NCBI GenBank assembly: GCA_020692355.1
Contig: JAIMKP010000007.1
Span: forward strand, 1-64,000
Length of the DNA stretch: 64,000 nucleotides
Direction of reading: 5' to 3'
DNA from: Desulfosporosinus sp.
GTDB taxonomy: Bacteria > Bacillota > Desulfitobacteriia > Desulfitobacteriales > Desulfitobacteriaceae
Below are positions 62,629 through 64,000 of the stretch, in pieces. Every line of letters starts with the position of its first letter. Position 1 is the first letter of the stretch. The notes beneath the pieces were generated by a model. That model worked only from the letters and a program-made list of their open reading frames with translations. It was not told the origin of the DNA and did not search any database. The position numbers and the translations under genes are program-made.

Positions 62629-63384
62629 TTAACCGAAACGCCCGGAAATATAGTCTTCTGTCCGTTTATCAGCAGGCCGGGTAAATAAAACACCCGTATC
62701 GTCGACCTCGATTAGTTCCCCACTCAAAAAGAATGCCGTGTGATCCGAGACACGGGATGCTTGGTGCATATTATGTGTGACGATGGCGATCGTATACTTG
62801 TCTTTGAGCTGAATGATCAACTCTTCGATCTTCATCGTGGAGATCGGATCCAAGGCAGAAGTCGGCTCATCCATGAGGAGTACTTCTGGTTCTACTGCTA
62901 AGAGGCGGGCGATACAGAGGCGCTGCTGCTGGCCCCCGGAGAGCCCCAGGGCCGATTTGTGCAGGCGGTCTTTCACTTCATCCCAAAGTACTGCCCCCCG
63001 CAGACTCATTTCCACGATTTCGTTCAGCTTTTGTTTGCTCGATTCGCCATGAATCCGAGACCCGTAGGCCACATTTTCAAACACCGATTTCGGAAAAGGG
63101 TTAGGCCGTTGAAACACCATGCCCACCCGTTTGCGTAACTGTACCACGTCTGTTTCCGGGCTGTAGATATCTTGATCATCGATCAGAACACGCCCCAGGA
63201 TCTTGACATTCGGCAAGAGATCGTGCATCCGGTTCAGGGTGCGGAGAAAGGTTGATTTCCCACAGCCGGAAGGGCCGATAAAGGCTGTAATGCTCTTTTC
63301 CTGCATCATCAGGCTGATGTCTTTTAGGGCTTGGTTATCTCCGTAGTAAAGATCAAGATTTTTGACCATGATCTTATCTTTCAT
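62629..63384 (-). CDS. pstB: Phosphate ABC transporter ATPase PstB
   Basis: 251 residues: Walker [26 protein letters not shown] signature, Walker [21 protein letters not shown] and [11 protein letters not shown] are characteristic of PstB. ATG at 63384 follows AAGGAG; TTG at 63390 is the longer frame. Confidence 0.95.
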   Translation of the reverse strand: MKDKIMVKNLDLYYGDNQALKDISLMMQEKSITAFIGPSGCGKSTFLRTLNRMHDLLPNVKILGRVLIDDQDIYSPETDVVQLRKRVGMVFQRPNPFPKSVFENVAYGSRIHGESSKQKLNEIVEMSLRGAVLWDEVKDRLHKSALGLSGGQQQRLCIARLLAVEPEVLLMDEPTSALDPISTMKIEELIIQLKDKYTIAIVTHNMHQASRVSDHTAFFLSGELIEVDDTGVLFTRPADKRTEDYISGRFG

Positions 63385-63410
63385 GCGCAATACTCCTTCT
63401 CTAAAATCCG

Positions 63411-64000
63411 TTAATCTTTCTTGCCAATCAGGCGATGCTGCAAATAGCGGCTGGGCAAGGCTAACAGAAGATTAAACACGAGCACCATTAAAATAAGGAG
63501 GGCGGCCGTGCCATCGGCGATCTGATCGGCATTCGTCCCCGGTAGCGGATTGGACTTCAGCGCAAACAGATGAACCGCTAAGGTTTCACCTGGGGCAGTT
63601 AGGTGCACATCGAAGAGGTAACGCGAGACATTCATGCCGGCGGTAAAAATCAAGATGGCGGTTTCCCCCAAAGCTCGACCCGCAACCAAGGTTGTGCCGG
63701 TAATCAGCCCAGGCAAAGCTGTGGGCAGCACCACTTTGCGCAGGGTTTGCCACATGGTGGCTCCTAAGGCGAGGCTGGCCTCGCGATAGCTGGACGGGAC
63801 ACCACGCAGGGATTCTTCCGTAACCCTGACCAAAATTGGCAAGTTAAGCAGGGCTAGGGTGGCTGCGCCACCGAGAATCGTAAACCCTAACCCCAAGACG
63901 TTGACGAACACGATCATGCCAAAGAGTCCGAGTACAATTGAAGGAACGGTAGCCAAACTCTCAGTGCTCAAGCGGATAATGTCCGTAAGTTTATTGTCCG
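63411..64000 (-). CDS. pstA: Phosphate ABC permease PstA (5' end outside the window)
   Basis: C-terminal 196 residues of PstA; the frame stays open through the window edge, reading [50 protein letters not shown] (the coupling loop) and [10 protein letters not shown] are typical. The upstream pstS and pstC genes lie beyond 64000. Confidence 0.93.
   Translation of the reverse strand, partial: DNKLTDIIRLSTESLATVPSIVLGLFGMIVFVNVLGLGFTILGGAATLALLNLPILVRVTEESLRGVPSSYREASLALGATMWQTLRKVVLPTALPGLITGTTLVAGRALGETAILIFTAGMNVSRYLFDVHLTAPGETLAVHLFALKSNPLPGTNADQIADGTAALLILMVLVFNLLLALPSRYLQHRLIGKKD

Overview
The window looks like part of a spore-forming, anaerobically respiring, menaquinone-using Firmicute of the Desulfitobacterium/Desulfosporosinus type (Peptococcaceae sensu lato). 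The grounds are futalosine-route menaquinone genes, a siroheme-dependent (Ahb/NirJ) heme pathway, a bc-type complex with a c-heme fused to cytochrome b, HdrBC-like proteins, CotF-like spore proteins, two Mn-type riboswitches and a cobalamin riboswitch. The genus is inference. No complete transposase, phage gene or CRISPR array was seen.

Bases 1-33,935 are almost entirely on the + strand and form a respiratory-chain assembly region. After speD come hdrC-hdrB, then a menaquinone/Tat run (HepS-like subunit, UbiA/MqnP prenyltransferase, mqnE, mqnC, tatC, tatA, HepT-like synthase). Next are a sensor kinase/response regulator pair, a monoheme lipoprotein, Rieske protein plus cytochrome b/c fusion, resB-ccsA for cytochrome c assembly, and a heme cluster: precorrin-2 dehydrogenase, hemA, hemC, cobA-hemD fusion, ahbC, hemB, ahbD, fused ahbA-ahbB and hemL. 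A small diheme protein, a ClpP-fold protease-like protein, a second tatA, MoaD/MoeB-like genes, a split UxaA-family hydratase and two moeA genes (one with a periplasmic-binding-like domain) follow. Together these genes supply quinone, heme, cytochrome maturation, Tat export and molybdenum/tungsten cofactor.

Bases 34,000-46,640 are mixed: spore-coat-like proteins, zinc-ribbon proteins, tcdA, a frameshifted HEPN remnant, tRNA-Leu(CAG), a PatB-type C-S lyase, an EamA transporter, a kamA-like aminomutase with a sigma-54 promoter and a neighbouring sigma-54 activator, ubiX, an HD-GYP protein and a YyaL-like protein.

Bases 47,000-64,000 hold a complete branched-chain-amino-acid-type ABC transporter (livJHMGF) with an SDR, a riboswitch-controlled GDT1/TMEM165 Mn exporter, a cupin, a second Mn-type riboswitch leading to pspA and a Tim44-like protein, a TVP38 protein, a broken glycosyltransferase, a GAF-GGDEF protein, a cobalamin-riboswitch-controlled cobT-cobU-cobS operon, and the end of a pst operon (pstA partial, pstB, phoU).

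Three kinds of non-coding structure stand out. (1) A family of three-hairpin repeats (at least five copies), resembling non-autonomous IS200/IS605-type elements; one copy supplies a stop codon and one is greatly expanded. (2) A possible second structured RNA domain in tandem with the Mn-type riboswitch before pspA. (3) Three copies of a 17-bp motif upstream of the sigma-54 promoter of the kamA-like gene. These are the best candidates for something undescribed.
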